The notes beneath the pieces were generated by a model. That model had not been told where the DNA came from. It searched no databases and saw only the letters and a list, made by a program, of their open reading frames with translations. Below are positions 17,713 to 24,297 of a DNA stretch of 33,567 nucleotides, piece by piece; positions within the stretch are counted from its first letter, which is position 1, and every line of letters begins with the position of its first letter. The DNA is from a virus: positions 1 through 33,567 of IMG/VR virus record IMGVR_UViG_3300027805_000050, one strand, 5' to 3'. Position numbers and translations under genes: made by a program.

Positions 17713-17734
17713 AGGCCCACTTGGGCCTTCTTTC
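17713..17734 (+). terminator. hairpin terminator after tail fibre gene
   Basis: A 6-bp perfect stem AGGCCC/GGGCCT (17713-17718 and 17723-17728) with an ACTT loop is followed by a T-rich TTCTTTC run. It lies 15 bases past the fibre stop and just ahead of the ribosome site of the next gene. It is short, so readthrough into the lysis genes is likely. Confidence 0.6.
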
Positions 17735-17756
17735 AGAATATCGAAAGGAGCCCCAG

Positions 17757-18173
17757 ATGGGCAAGTCAAGAGAAGTCGCAATGTACGAGCGCGGTGCCTA
17801 CACGCCGACCTGGACGGGGTCTACAACCAACCCGGCCATTGGCAACGGCACCATCACTGGCCGCTACATGCGACACGGCAAGACGGTCACCGCGACCATC
17901 AACATTGCCGCTGGAAGCACCACCACCTTCGGCAGCGGAAACTGGATCTTTACCCTGCCGTTCACTGCTGACACCACGGTCAGCCCCATCGGCTCTGTGC
18001 AGATCTTCGACGCGAGTACCGGCACTGTCTACGTTGGCCTTGTCGTCAACATCACCAGCACGACCATGGTGCTCTACAGCCACAACACCACAGCAGCAGT
18101 AGGAGCTGCTGTTCCGATGACCTGGGCGACCAGCGATGCCATGCGGTTGACCTTTACCTATGAGGCCGCGTGA
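17757..18173 (+). CDS. putative tail adhesin (beta-rich lectin-like domain)
   Basis: I choose ATG 17757 because AAGGAG ends six bases upstream; an in-frame TTG at 17721 would add 12 residues inside the terminator hairpin. The product is 138 residues. After a short charged start it has a beta-rich pattern: RGAYTPTWTGSTTNPAIGNG, then GRYMRHGKTVTATINIAAGS, then a WIFTLPF segment. I recognise this pattern from the C-terminal domains of phage tail fibres and host-specificity proteins. Placed directly after the main fibre, it is probably a second receptor-binding or fibre-tip protein. It could also be a free adhesion-modulating protein. The stop overlaps the next start (TGATG). Confidence 0.6.
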   Translation: MGKSREVAMYERGAYTPTWTGSTTNPAIGNGTITGRYMRHGKTVTATINIAAGSTTTFGSGNWIFTLPFTADTTVSPIGSVQIFDASTGTVYVGLVVNITSTTMVLYSHNTTAAVGAAVPMTWATSDAMRLTFTYEAA

Positions 18174-18352
18174 TGGCGACAGTAGACGCAACAGACGCAC
18201 GCCTGAGCACGCATGAAGAAGTCTGTGCTCTGCGTTATGAGCAGATCAATGCGCGGCTCAAGCGCATCGAGACCATCCTGATGAAGACAGTAGGGGTCAT
18301 GCTGGTCAGCATGGCCGGGACTATTTTTGCAGCGATCTGGATCACAAAATGA
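18173..18352 (+). CDS. small one-helix membrane protein, holin-like
   Basis: A 59-residue protein from ATG 18173; an in-frame GTG at 18170 is an alternative. The first 36 residues form a charged amphipathic helix (ARLKRIETILMK), followed by one transmembrane segment (about 36-56) and a Lys end. This is the layout of XhlA-type hemolysin/holin-associated proteins. It begins a chain of overlapping small membrane proteins ahead of the lysozyme, so a lysis role is likely but not proven. Confidence 0.55.
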   Translation: MATVDATDARLSTHEEVCALRYEQINARLKRIETILMKTVGVMLVSMAGTIFAAIWITK

Positions 18353-18588
18353 TTCCCAAAGACAAGCTGCAACATCTGGCTATGGGGGGTGGCTCGACCG
18401 TAGTTCTGGGCGCAATTCACTTCTTGCCTGTGGGCGTGGCCGTTGCCATTGGTGGAATTGTTTTTGGCGTGTTCTACGAATTCCAGCAGTGGTATCGCAA
18501 AGAGGGCCAGCCCGATGTTTGGGATGCAATTGCAACATCTCTCCCTGGCGTTGTAGCTGGGGTAGCACTGGAGTTGTTCAAATCATGA
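18349..18588 (+). CDS. small membrane protein of the lysis region (DKLQH family)
   Basis: A 79-residue protein with the N-terminal pattern MIPKDKLQHLAMGGG. This pattern is shared by a common group of small phage membrane proteins encoded near lysis genes. Two hydrophobic segments (about 17-40 and 60-77) flank a charged loop with EFQQWYRKEGQPDVWDA. It overlaps its neighbours by four bases on both sides. The biochemical function of the group is unknown to me; a holin or lysis-regulating role is inferred from position. Confidence 0.55.
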   Translation: MIPKDKLQHLAMGGGSTVVLGAIHFLPVGVAVAIGGIVFGVFYEFQQWYRKEGQPDVWDAIATSLPGVVAGVALELFKS

Positions 18589-19058
18589 TCGACCCAGTCA
18601 CCGCCCTTGCTGCCATATCGTCGGCAGTCCAGCTTGTCAAGAAGGTCTCAAAGACCGTTGACGATGTGGCATCGCTTGGGCCGGTGTTGGGCAAGTACTT
18701 TGACGCCAAAGAGCAGGCCATCGAGGTGGTCAAGCAGGCCAAGTCGGGTGGCTTTAAAGGATCTTCACTAGGTAAGGCGCTTGAGCTGGAGCTTGCTCTG
18801 GAGCAGGCCAGGGACTTCGAAGAATCCGTCAAGATGCTCTTTTTCCAGAGCAATAAAATGGACGTGTGGGCCCGCATCACCGCACGCGCCAAGCAGATGG
18901 AGATCGACGCGGCTCACGATGCGCGGCGCAAGAAGGAAGCGGCCAAGCGGCGTGAGGAGGAGATCGAGGAGACCATCATCCTTGTGCTTGGTCTAGTTGT
19001 TGGTGGTGCCGCAATCGCTGTGACCATCTGGGCTGTGATAACTGGGTTCAACTGGTAA
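18585..19058 (+). CDS. coiled-coil protein with C-terminal membrane anchor
   Basis: A 157-residue protein; ATG 18585 is chosen because it overlaps the previous stop by four bases, although the frame is open further upstream. The N-terminus begins MIDPVTALAAISSAV, typical of a widespread but uncharacterised phage family. A helical body follows, then a highly charged Lys/Arg/Glu stretch (about 115-130) and one transmembrane helix near the C-terminus (about 132-152). A positive segment before the membrane helix suggests a cytoplasmic body. It belongs to the lysis block, and function is unknown. Confidence 0.6.
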   Translation: MIDPVTALAAISSAVQLVKKVSKTVDDVASLGPVLGKYFDAKEQAIEVVKQAKSGGFKGSSLGKALELELALEQARDFEESVKMLFFQSNKMDVWARITARAKQMEIDAAHDARRKKEAAKRREEEIEETIILVLGLVVGGAAIAVTIWAVITGFNW

Positions 19059-19510
19059 TGACTAGATCCGAGCTTGAGATCATCATCAAGAAACGCGCCG
19101 CCATCACAGTGACGATCTTTGCCGCGCTGCTGGCCATCAACACCATGCTGGGCAACAGCAACAGCTCCAAGGTGTTGAGCAACACGATCCAGTCAAACAA
19201 CATGTGGGCGTGGTATCAGGCCAAGAACGTGCGCTCTGTGGTCTATGACGTAGCTGGCCGCGCAGACGCCGCTGCTCGCATGAAGATGGACATGGAAGAC
19301 ATCATGGAAAAGGCGCACGCGCTTGAGGAAGAGCGCGACCATGCCAAGAAGCGCAGCCCCTACTTCACCTTTGCCGGCTCGGCCCTGCAGATCGGCATCG
19401 TGCTTTCGACTGCGGCCATCCTGGCCGTGACCATGCCAATGTTTTGGGCCAGCGTTGCAGTGGGATCTGCTGGTGCTGCCCTGATGGCCTTTGCTTTGTA
19501 CGGAGTCTGA
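19058..19510 (+). CDS. DUF4337-like three-helix membrane protein
   Basis: A 150-residue protein with one hydrophobic segment near the N-terminus (about 13-31), a soluble middle with MWAWYQAKNVRS, and two C-terminal membrane helices (about 100-145). The WxWYQAK motif followed by paired membrane helices matches DUF4337 proteins as I know them. Its molecular role is unknown. It starts by TAATG overlap with the previous gene and lies two genes before the lysozyme, so participation in lysis or membrane takeover is plausible. Confidence 0.6.
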   Translation: MTRSELEIIIKKRAAITVTIFAALLAINTMLGNSNSSKVLSNTIQSNNMWAWYQAKNVRSVVYDVAGRADAAARMKMDMEDIMEKAHALEEERDHAKKRSPYFTFAGSALQIGIVLSTAAILAVTMPMFWASVAVGSAGAALMAFALYGV

Positions 19511-19511
19511 C

Positions 19512-20027
19512 ATGCTGACCCTTCTCTCGACTGTCGTTTCGTTCCTGATGGGTGGCCTGCCCAAGATCCTGGACTTCTTCCAGGACAAGTCCGACAAGAA
19601 GCATGAGCTTGAGCTGGCCAAGATGCAGACCGAGCGCGAGCTGCAGATGCTGGAGCGCGGGTATGCCGCCCAGGCCAGGGTCGAGGAGATCAGGCTAGAC
19701 CAGATCCAGGCGCAGTCTGAGATGCAGACGCAGCAGACGCTGATCCAGGCGCAGCAGGCTGAGATGCAGGCCATCTACGCGCACGACATGAGCCTGAACG
19801 AAGGCACCAGCACCTGGATGAAGAACCTGCGTGCCAGCGTCAGGCCGGTGATCACCTACGGGTTCTTCTTCCTGCTGGTGTTCATTGACGCTGGCCTGTT
19901 CTGGTATGGCTGGACGCGAGGCGTGGACTTCGCCACCCTGGCCGACATGCTGTGGGATGCTGAGACCGCCACGCTGTTTGCCAGCATCATCGCCTTCCAC
20001 TTTGGTGGCCGCGCATTCGGCAAATGA
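19512..20027 (+). CDS. putative holin (3TM-type, coiled-coil N-terminus)
   Basis: A 171-residue protein from ATG 19512. A hydrophobic N-terminal stretch (about 1-20) is followed by a long Gln/Glu/Met-rich coiled coil (about 30-95). The motif MKNLRASVRPVITYGFFFLL leads into two membrane helices (about 110-130 and 145-165) and an FHFGGRAFGK end. The xxLRASVRP-helix-helix-FGGR layout is that of the three-helix holin group found in gene transfer agents and podoviruses. The stop overlaps the lysozyme start (ATGA), the classical holin-endolysin pairing, making this the best holin candidate of the block. Confidence 0.65.
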   Translation: MLTLLSTVVSFLMGGLPKILDFFQDKSDKKHELELAKMQTERELQMLERGYAAQARVEEIRLDQIQAQSEMQTQQTLIQAQQAEMQAIYAHDMSLNEGTSTWMKNLRASVRPVITYGFFFLLVFIDAGLFWYGWTRGVDFATLADMLWDAETATLFASIIAFHFGGRAFGK

Positions 20028-20524
20028 AGGTCTCTGCCAAACTAATCCAGATGATCAAGCACGACGAGGGCGTGCGGGTCAAACCCTACCGCTGCCCTGC
20101 CCTGCTGTGGACTGTTGGCGTGGGCCATGTCATCGATCAGACCCACATCCGGGTGCCGATGGAGGAGCGCAAGAACCTGCCCATCCCGGCTGGCTGGGAT
20201 CGCACCCTGACCATGGAGGAAGTCAATGCCATCCTGGCAAAAGACCTTGAGAACTTTGAGCGCGGTGTACTGCGACTTGCTCCTAATCTTGCTGGTCATC
20301 AAAGTCGGTTCGACGCTTGCGTCAGCTTCAGCTTTAACGTAGGCCTGGGCAACTTCCAGCGCTCGACCATCCGCATGAAGATCCAGCGGGAGGAGTGGGA
20401 CGCTGCAGCCGATGCATTCCTCATGTGGACAAAGGCCGGGGGCAAAGAGCTCCCCGGCCTTGTGAAACGCAGGAAGGGCGAGCGTGCCCTGTTCCTGTCT
20501 ACTGCGCCGCTCCCAGTGCATTGA
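20024..20524 (+). CDS. endolysin, GH24-type lysozyme
   Basis: A 166-residue T4-type lysozyme that cleaves the glycan strands of peptidoglycan. The active-site block is visible as HDEGVRVKPYRCPALLWTVG: Glu15 matches T4 Glu11, Thr30 matches T4 Thr26, and Cys24 stands where T4 has Asp20. Other phage lysozymes of the YxCPAG type share such a Cys. A GVGH motif follows (33-36), and a C-terminal GLVKRRKGERALF segment is typical of the family. There is no signal peptide or SAR helix, so export depends on a holin. Its 3' end overlaps the convergent recT gene by 26 bp. Confidence 0.92.
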   Translation: MKVSAKLIQMIKHDEGVRVKPYRCPALLWTVGVGHVIDQTHIRVPMEERKNLPIPAGWDRTLTMEEVNAILAKDLENFERGVLRLAPNLAGHQSRFDACVSFSFNVGLGNFQRSTIRMKIQREEWDAAADAFLMWTKAGGKELPGLVKRRKGERALFLSTAPLPVH

Positions 20525-21545
20525 GCCGCTTGCTGTAGGCGGCGGTGTGCCTGATCCGCTTGACCAGATCCACGCGCTGCAGCGTTGGCTCATTGACCTC
20601 GCGCAGCTCCCTGATCAGGGTCATGCGCTCGCGTGCTAGCCGCTTGCCTGCCTTGGCTGTCTTGTCGGCCAGATCTTCGTAGGCATCCTGCCATTCGTCC
20701 AGACTCTGGTGGACTGAGAACGGCTCGGTCTTACCGGGCACCATCAGTGGAAAGCCGATCACCTGGGTTGGTTCATCAGGCAGTGGCTGCAGCTCGACAT
20801 GCTCGACCTCGGCGGGCGCTTCCTCCGCGTGCGGGATCACGGCCAGCACCTCGACCGGCTCGGGATCAACGGTGTCGGCCATCGCGGCCTCGATGATGGC
20901 TCTGTCGTTGGTCTCATGCGGGATGGCCACCGGCTCAGGCCGGGCCACCATGTCCAGCGGGTTGCGTGGCTTTGGTATTTTCTCTTTGGGCTGCTCCATG
21001 TTTTCGTCTTCGTGCAGTGGCGTGTTGTCCCACGCTTCCTCGACCGTCATCAAACCCTTTAGCACATCTGCAAACGCATCGCGCAGGGCAAAGCCTCGGG
21101 CACGCATCTGCATCATGCGCTTGGGGTACGCCTGCCATGGGCCGGTCTTGCCCCACAGGCCAGCTCGCTTGGCGTCCTCGACAGAGAACTTGGCGGTGAC
21201 AGGCTTGCGGTTCTTGCGGTGGGCCACGCACACGGCCACAGGGTTGACGGTGCCCTCCCCCTCGAAGAACTCTTCGATGCCCTCGCAGACGCTGCTGGCC
21301 TGCACCAGGGCCATGGCTGCGTCACCGTAGACCGAGGGCTTGCCGTTGATCACGGCGATGTTCTGCAGCGCCTGCATGGGTGCCAGCCCCATCTCATAGC
21401 CCCACTGCACGCAGACCAGGATGTCCTGGGGCTTGCCCTGGTAGGCCTTGGGCACCATGCTGGAGCTGGCCAGCATGTCGGAGAACTGGATCGCCTCGGT
21501 GAGGGTGGCTGGGGCAAAGCCCCGGTTAGTGGTGGTCAACTGCAT
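20499..21545 (-). CDS. recT: RecT-family single-strand annealing protein
   Basis: A 348-residue protein. Residues about 10-175 carry the RecT core: FAPATLTEAIQFSDMLA, then GKPQDILVCVQWGYEMGL, then PMQALQNIAVINGKPSVYGD. They continue to KRAGLWGKTGPWQAYPKRM and the MRARGFALRDAFADVLKGL motif. The C-terminal half is an acidic Pro/Glu/Val-rich linker followed by a charged helical domain (about 265-345), longer than usual for the family. It anneals resected DNA ends and would work with the exonuclease encoded upstream. It is last in the minus-strand operon and converges on the lysozyme gene with a 26-bp overlap. Confidence 0.92.
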   Translation of the reverse strand: MQLTTTNRGFAPATLTEAIQFSDMLASSSMVPKAYQGKPQDILVCVQWGYEMGLAPMQALQNIAVINGKPSVYGDAAMALVQASSVCEGIEEFFEGEGTVNPVAVCVAHRKNRKPVTAKFSVEDAKRAGLWGKTGPWQAYPKRMMQMRARGFALRDAFADVLKGLMTVEEAWDNTPLHEDENMEQPKEKIPKPRNPLDMVARPEPVAIPHETNDRAIIEAAMADTVDPEPVEVLAVIPHAEEAPAEVEHVELQPLPDEPTQVIGFPLMVPGKTEPFSVHQSLDEWQDAYEDLADKTAKAGKRLARERMTLIRELREVNEPTLQRVDLVKRIRHTAAYSKRLNALGAAQ

Positions 21546-21711
21546 TTGATTCTTTCTCGGACAGGTAGGTTTGCATGGTGGTGAAGATCAGGTCGGCCAT
21601 CGCGTCAACGAAGACCTCGGCCTCTTCCTCGGTTGCGTTTGTTGCGTTTAGCAGGGCCACAACGGCCTGCTCATACGCATGCCTGATGGCCGGCTTGTCG
21701 GGCAGGTTCAT
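21526..21711 (-). CDS. small acidic hypothetical protein between exonuclease and recT
   Basis: A 61-residue acidic helical protein I do not recognise. It starts by ATGA overlap with the exonuclease stop, with an AAGGAG ribosome site inside the exonuclease gene, and its 3' end overlaps the recT start by 20 bases. The tight coupling on both sides suggests it is expressed with the recombination pair. Motif-free apart from a run of Thr/Glu/Ala residues in the middle and a His pair at the end. Confidence 0.6.
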   Translation of the reverse strand: MNLPDKPAIRHAYEQAVVALLNATNATEEEAEVFVDAMADLIFTTMQTYLSEKESNAVDHH

Positions 21712-22667
21712 GGCTGCAGCTCCTTGATCGACAGCGTGGACTGGCGCACCGAGTAGGGCTCCTTGGCAGGGATCAAGCGCTCCGCTTGGGCTTTGTAGTT
21801 GCGCATGGGCCAGTTGATCAGGTACTGCCCTGCCCGGCCACGCTCGGCCTGCCCGAGCTGCGCCTTGATCAGCTTCTCTGCATCCTCGATGCTGGCCTCG
21901 GCTGCCCTGATGGCGGCCTTGTTTTCCAGGATGCCCTTGGCCAGATCCCCCACGCTGGGCGGCAGCTCGACCTCTTCCTTGCTGGCGACCATGGGGTAGA
22001 TACGATCCAGCTCCTTGCTGCTCGCGGGTGGATACCAGTCGATGGCCCCGCTGTCCCGGTAGGACTGCAGCTTGTTCTCAAACACCAGCACCGCCTTGAT
22101 GATCTCCTTCTGGGTGTCGTAGTGCGGCGCGAACAGGAACACCCGCAGCTCGATGCCCTGGTAGAGCACGCAGACCGCGCCCCAGCGGTGGCCGGTGACC
22201 AGCATCTGGCCCTGGAGCTGGATCGGGCCGCGAGCAAGGTGCGGTGTCTCCTCGGGCATGCTCTTGGTGAGCTTGGCCTCCAGCACGCCGGGCCCGTTGA
22301 GGATGATGGAGTCCTGGCCGACCACATACAGCCCCTTGTCTGGGTCGGTGAAGATCTCCTGGCCAATGCCGTAGCCCACCCCGTCCAGGCTGCAGGACAG
22401 CGCGAAGCTGCGGTGCGTGTAGGCCTTCCCGATCTGGGTGTCGAACTGCTCGATGCCCAGCCGCTTGGCCGCCTCGGTCAGGATCACCGGCTCCAGGGTG
22501 TTGCCCCAGCCCATCGCCTCATTGCCGATGTCCGGGCGCTCCTTGCCGTCGATGGCGTTGATCGAGAACTGCAGCTCATCGTTGGGGCTGCTGTATTTGC
22601 TGAAGCCCATCAAGCCGGGCAGCCGGCTCGCGCTCATCTCTCTGTCATCTGTCAGTTTGCCTGCCAT
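21708..22667 (-). CDS. YqaJ-type viral recombinase exonuclease
   Basis: A 319-residue nuclease. The start is set by ATG 22667 with AAGGAG seven bases upstream; the longer open frame beyond it is low in complexity and overlaps the previous gene. PD-(D/E)xK motifs are visible: SASRLPGLMGFSKYSSP (12-28), GNEAMGWGNTLEPVI with Glu59, Asp95 in CSLDGVG, Glu130-x-Lys132 in GVLEAKL, and Gln152 in IQLQGQM. The C-terminal part (about 230-300) is helical. It degrades one strand from DNA ends to feed the RecT protein encoded downstream, a two-component system like lambda exo/beta. Confidence 0.9.
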   Translation of the reverse strand: MAGKLTDDREMSASRLPGLMGFSKYSSPNDELQFSINAIDGKERPDIGNEAMGWGNTLEPVILTEAAKRLGIEQFDTQIGKAYTHRSFALSCSLDGVGYGIGQEIFTDPDKGLYVVGQDSIILNGPGVLEAKLTKSMPEETPHLARGPIQLQGQMLVTGHRWGAVCVLYQGIELRVFLFAPHYDTQKEIIKAVLVFENKLQSYRDSGAIDWYPPASSKELDRIYPMVASKEEVELPPSVGDLAKGILENKAAIRAAEASIEDAEKLIKAQLGQAERGRAGQYLINWPMRNYKAQAERLIPAKEPYSVRQSTLSIKELQP

Positions 22668-22671
22668 TTGT

Positions 22672-22980
22672 TCACTCCTTGTTGGTGGCCAGGGAATAGA
22701 CGCGCACCACTCTGGCGTGCGCCTGGGGATGGGCGGCCTCGGTATAGCCAACCCGCACGAACTGCTTGGTGCGGAAGACCGCGCCCAGCACCGATGGATG
22801 GACACCCGGCGGCACATCGATGATGACCCGGATGTCGTTGATGGAGACCTGCCCTTGCTGCTTGCAGATGAGCACTGCCAGCGCCCGGCAGCGCTCCAGG
22901 AACTGGTGGTCGCGCTGCTCAAAGATGTCGAGCTGGCGCTCGCGCATGTCGCGGCCAGCGGCGAGGTTAGGAGCCAGCAT
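22672..22980 (-). CDS. hypothetical protein, winged-helix-like
   Basis: A 102-residue protein with AAGGAG seven bases before its ATG. The second half has a pattern seen in many small phage proteins: a helix with a SINDIRVII segment, PPGVHPSVLGAVFRTKQFV, and a final HARVVRVYSL beta pair. This looks like a winged helix that may bind nucleic acid. Function is unknown. It lies immediately upstream of the exonuclease and is probably in the same transcript. Confidence 0.65.
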   Translation of the reverse strand: MLAPNLAAGRDMRERQLDIFEQRDHQFLERCRALAVLICKQQGQVSINDIRVIIDVPPGVHPSVLGAVFRTKQFVRVGYTEAAHPQAHARVVRVYSLATNKE

Positions 22981-23158
22981 CGTTGCGCTCCTTGGCCTTC
23001 ATCCGCTTGACTGTCTGCTGGGTCTTGAGCTCGGCCTCGCGCTCTGCCTTTGGCAGCCAGCCAAACTTGCGCCAAGTGCGCTCGATGTCGGTGCTGGCCG
23101 CGTTGATGTACTCAGCGCCCTGCAGCAGGGACTTGGTCGGGGTGGCGGCCTTGGTCAT
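22967..23158 (-). CDS. small basic hypothetical protein
   Basis: A 63-residue Lys/Arg/Glu-rich protein with the segment IERTWRKFGWLPKAERE, which I do not recognise as a named domain. It starts by a four-base overlap with the 28-codon membrane peptide upstream and overlaps the next gene by 14 bases. The strong positive charge would suit nucleic-acid binding or membrane-surface association, but neither can be shown from the sequence. Confidence 0.55.
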   Translation of the reverse strand: MTKAATPTKSLLQGAEYINAASTDIERTWRKFGWLPKAEREAELKTQQTVKRMKAKERNDAGS

Positions 23159-23241
23159 ACCGGCATCCAGATGAGCAGGACAACGCAGGTCACGAACAGG
23201 ATGGACACGGCGATCTTTTCGCCGAGGGTTTCTTCATGCAT
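23155..23241 (-). CDS. 28-residue single-pass membrane peptide
   Basis: A very short frame with a charged N-terminus (MHEETLGEK) and a continuous hydrophobic helix (IAVSILFVTCVVLLIWM) ending in Pro-Val. A GGAG ribosome site sits seven bases upstream. The start overlaps the recombinase stop, and the stop overlaps the next start as ATGA. These features support translation in spite of its size. Such peptides in phages often modulate host membrane proteins or prevent superinfection; here the role is unknown. Confidence 0.55.
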   Translation of the reverse strand: MHEETLGEKIAVSILFVTCVVLLIWMPV

Positions 23242-23905
23242 GGCTGATCTCCAGGTTGAGGCGTTTCAGAAGGTTGGAGGCCTGAGTCGGCCCCCAGGTC
23301 ACATTGCCACGGGGTGTGGCCACACCGCGAGCCTCAAGGGCTGCAGCAATGTCTCTCAGGGTGCTGGCACCAGACCGGGCCAGGATGTCGCGCACGATAG
23401 GGCCAACGCGGTCAGCGTACTTGTCGGCCTTAGCGATCACAGACTGCACGCCGATGGCCGAGCCGATCTCTGGTGTGGGGCAGCCAAGTGTGCGGCCCTG
23501 GGCCTTGACCTGGGCCAGGGCGGCCTTGGTGCGCTCGCTGATCTTGCGTGCTTCCCACTCAGCGAACACGGCCATCATCTGCAAGAAGGTGCGGTCTGCC
23601 TCGGGCATGTCGGCGCAGACGAACGGCACGCCAGACTCCAGCAGGCCAGAGACAAAATGCACATTGCGCGCAAGGCGGTCGAGCTTGGCGATGACCAAGG
23701 TGGCCTTGGCCTTCTTGGCGGTGGCCAGGGCAGCCGCGAGCTGCTCGCGGTCATTCTTGCGGCCCGACTCGACCTCGGTGAACTCAGCCACCAGCTCGGC
23801 AGCGCCGATGTGCTTGATGACGGCGGCACGCTGGGCATCGAGGCCAAGGCCTGACTGGCCCTGACGGTCGGTGGAGACGCGGAAGTAAGCGACGAACTTG
23901 GTCAT
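23234..23905 (-). CDS. serine recombinase (resolvase/invertase type)
   Basis: A 223-residue protein of the small serine recombinase family. The catalytic domain shows AYFRVSTDRQ with nucleophile Ser11 and Arg9, the KLDRLARN motif (75-82), and the EWEARKISERTKAAL helix (117-131). A C-terminal region (about 170-220) looks like a helix-turn-helix DNA-binding domain. It catalyses site-specific recombination between short crossover sites, and could resolve genome dimers, invert a segment or integrate. I see no attachment site or invertible segment beside it. It sits upstream of the exonuclease and RecT genes in one operon. Confidence 0.9.
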   Translation of the reverse strand: MTKFVAYFRVSTDRQGQSGLGLDAQRAAVIKHIGAAELVAEFTEVESGRKNDREQLAAALATAKKAKATLVIAKLDRLARNVHFVSGLLESGVPFVCADMPEADRTFLQMMAVFAEWEARKISERTKAALAQVKAQGRTLGCPTPEIGSAIGVQSVIAKADKYADRVGPIVRDILARSGASTLRDIAAALEARGVATPRGNVTWGPTQASNLLKRLNLEISHA

Positions 23906-23907
23906 GA

Positions 23908-24123
23908 TCAGATCCCCGATTTTTTGGCAGCCTGACGCTGCAGGAAGGCAAACAGTTTGCTGCTGGCGCAGCGCTCGCAGCGCAACTCAGGAGCCAGGGC
24001 CAAGAACTCAGCAGCCGGCAGCGTGATGTGCTCGCCGCGCAGGCTGCCGCCAGAGCGGCCAGACTTGCATGTGGGGCCGTAGTGAACGGTGTGCTGAAGG
24101 TGTTCTTTGCGGTAGGTGGTCAT
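23908..24123 (-). CDS. small hypothetical protein with CxxC, first of minus operon
   Basis: A 71-residue basic protein with a CERC pair near residue 51 and an isolated Cys at 19, possibly metal-binding. An AAGGAG ribosome site precedes the ATG by eight bases. It is the first gene of the minus-strand operon, two bases before the recombinase, which is a typical position for an immediate-early takeover protein. I do not recognise the family. Confidence 0.6.
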   Translation of the reverse strand: MTTYRKEHLQHTVHYGPTCKSGRSGGSLRGEHITLPAAEFLALAPELRCERCASSKLFAFLQRQAAKKSGI

Positions 24124-24167
24124 GTTTGCAACTCCTTGCGCTTCATCTGCGCGTTGAACATGTAGGG

Positions 24168-24198
24168 ATTATGGCACGGCTTGTATATCGCTGTACAA
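24168..24198 (-). promoter_or_regulatory. possible minus-operon promoter covered by a dyad
   Basis: On the minus strand CATAAT (24168-24173) could serve as -10 and TTGTAC (24193-24198) as -35, with a long spacer of 19 bases. The dyad TTGTATATCGCTGTACAA (24181-24198) covers the -35 and most of the spacer, so a bound protein would block this promoter. The promoter call is weak; the dyad itself is plain. Confidence 0.35.
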
Positions 24199-24200
24199 CC
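24181..24200. promoter_or_regulatory. dyad TTGTA-N8-TACAA containing the shared 10-mer
   Basis: Perfect 5-bp arms are separated by eight bases. The right arm lies in CTGTACAACC (24191-24200), a 10-mer found also at 27892-27901 (opposite strand, in the iteron region) and 28231-28240 (gap after the initiator). It is a candidate binding site for the initiator or another early regulator. Confidence 0.5.
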
Positions 24201-24219
24201 CCCAAAAGCTGACCCAGAC

Positions 24220-24234
24220 TAGGGACTTACCCTA
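24220..24234. promoter_or_regulatory. dyad TAGGG-N5-CCCTA
   Basis: A 15-bp inverted repeat in the middle of the divergent intergenic region, between the two other dyads. It is short enough to be chance, but its central place and the lack of coding capacity make an operator or hairpin reasonable. Confidence 0.3.
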
Positions 24235-24271
24235 ATCCAGCCAGAAATCAGTGACTTGGGCGGTTTGTGCA

Positions 24272-24286
24272 ATATCTGTGAGATAT
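24272..24286. promoter_or_regulatory. operator-like palindrome ATATCT-GTG-AGATAT
   Basis: A perfect 6-3-6 palindrome ends 11 bases before the start codon of the ribbon-helix-helix gene and overlaps a possible -10 (TATACA, 24284-24289). Ribbon-helix-helix repressors usually autoregulate through such short palindromes, so self-repression is a reasonable inference. Confidence 0.5.
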
Positions 24287-24297
24287 ACACTTGGGGG

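Noticed and set aside
20472-20492. AGGGC-GAGCGT-GCCCT hairpin near the lysozyme end as a bidirectional terminator
   Set aside because: The stem is only five bp, lies inside the lysozyme gene and has no T-run on either strand.
21786-22823. Plus-strand open frame of 345 codons opposite the exonuclease
   Set aside because: The minus-strand exonuclease has intact motifs in order; the plus frame is Leu/His/Gly-rich shadow sequence.
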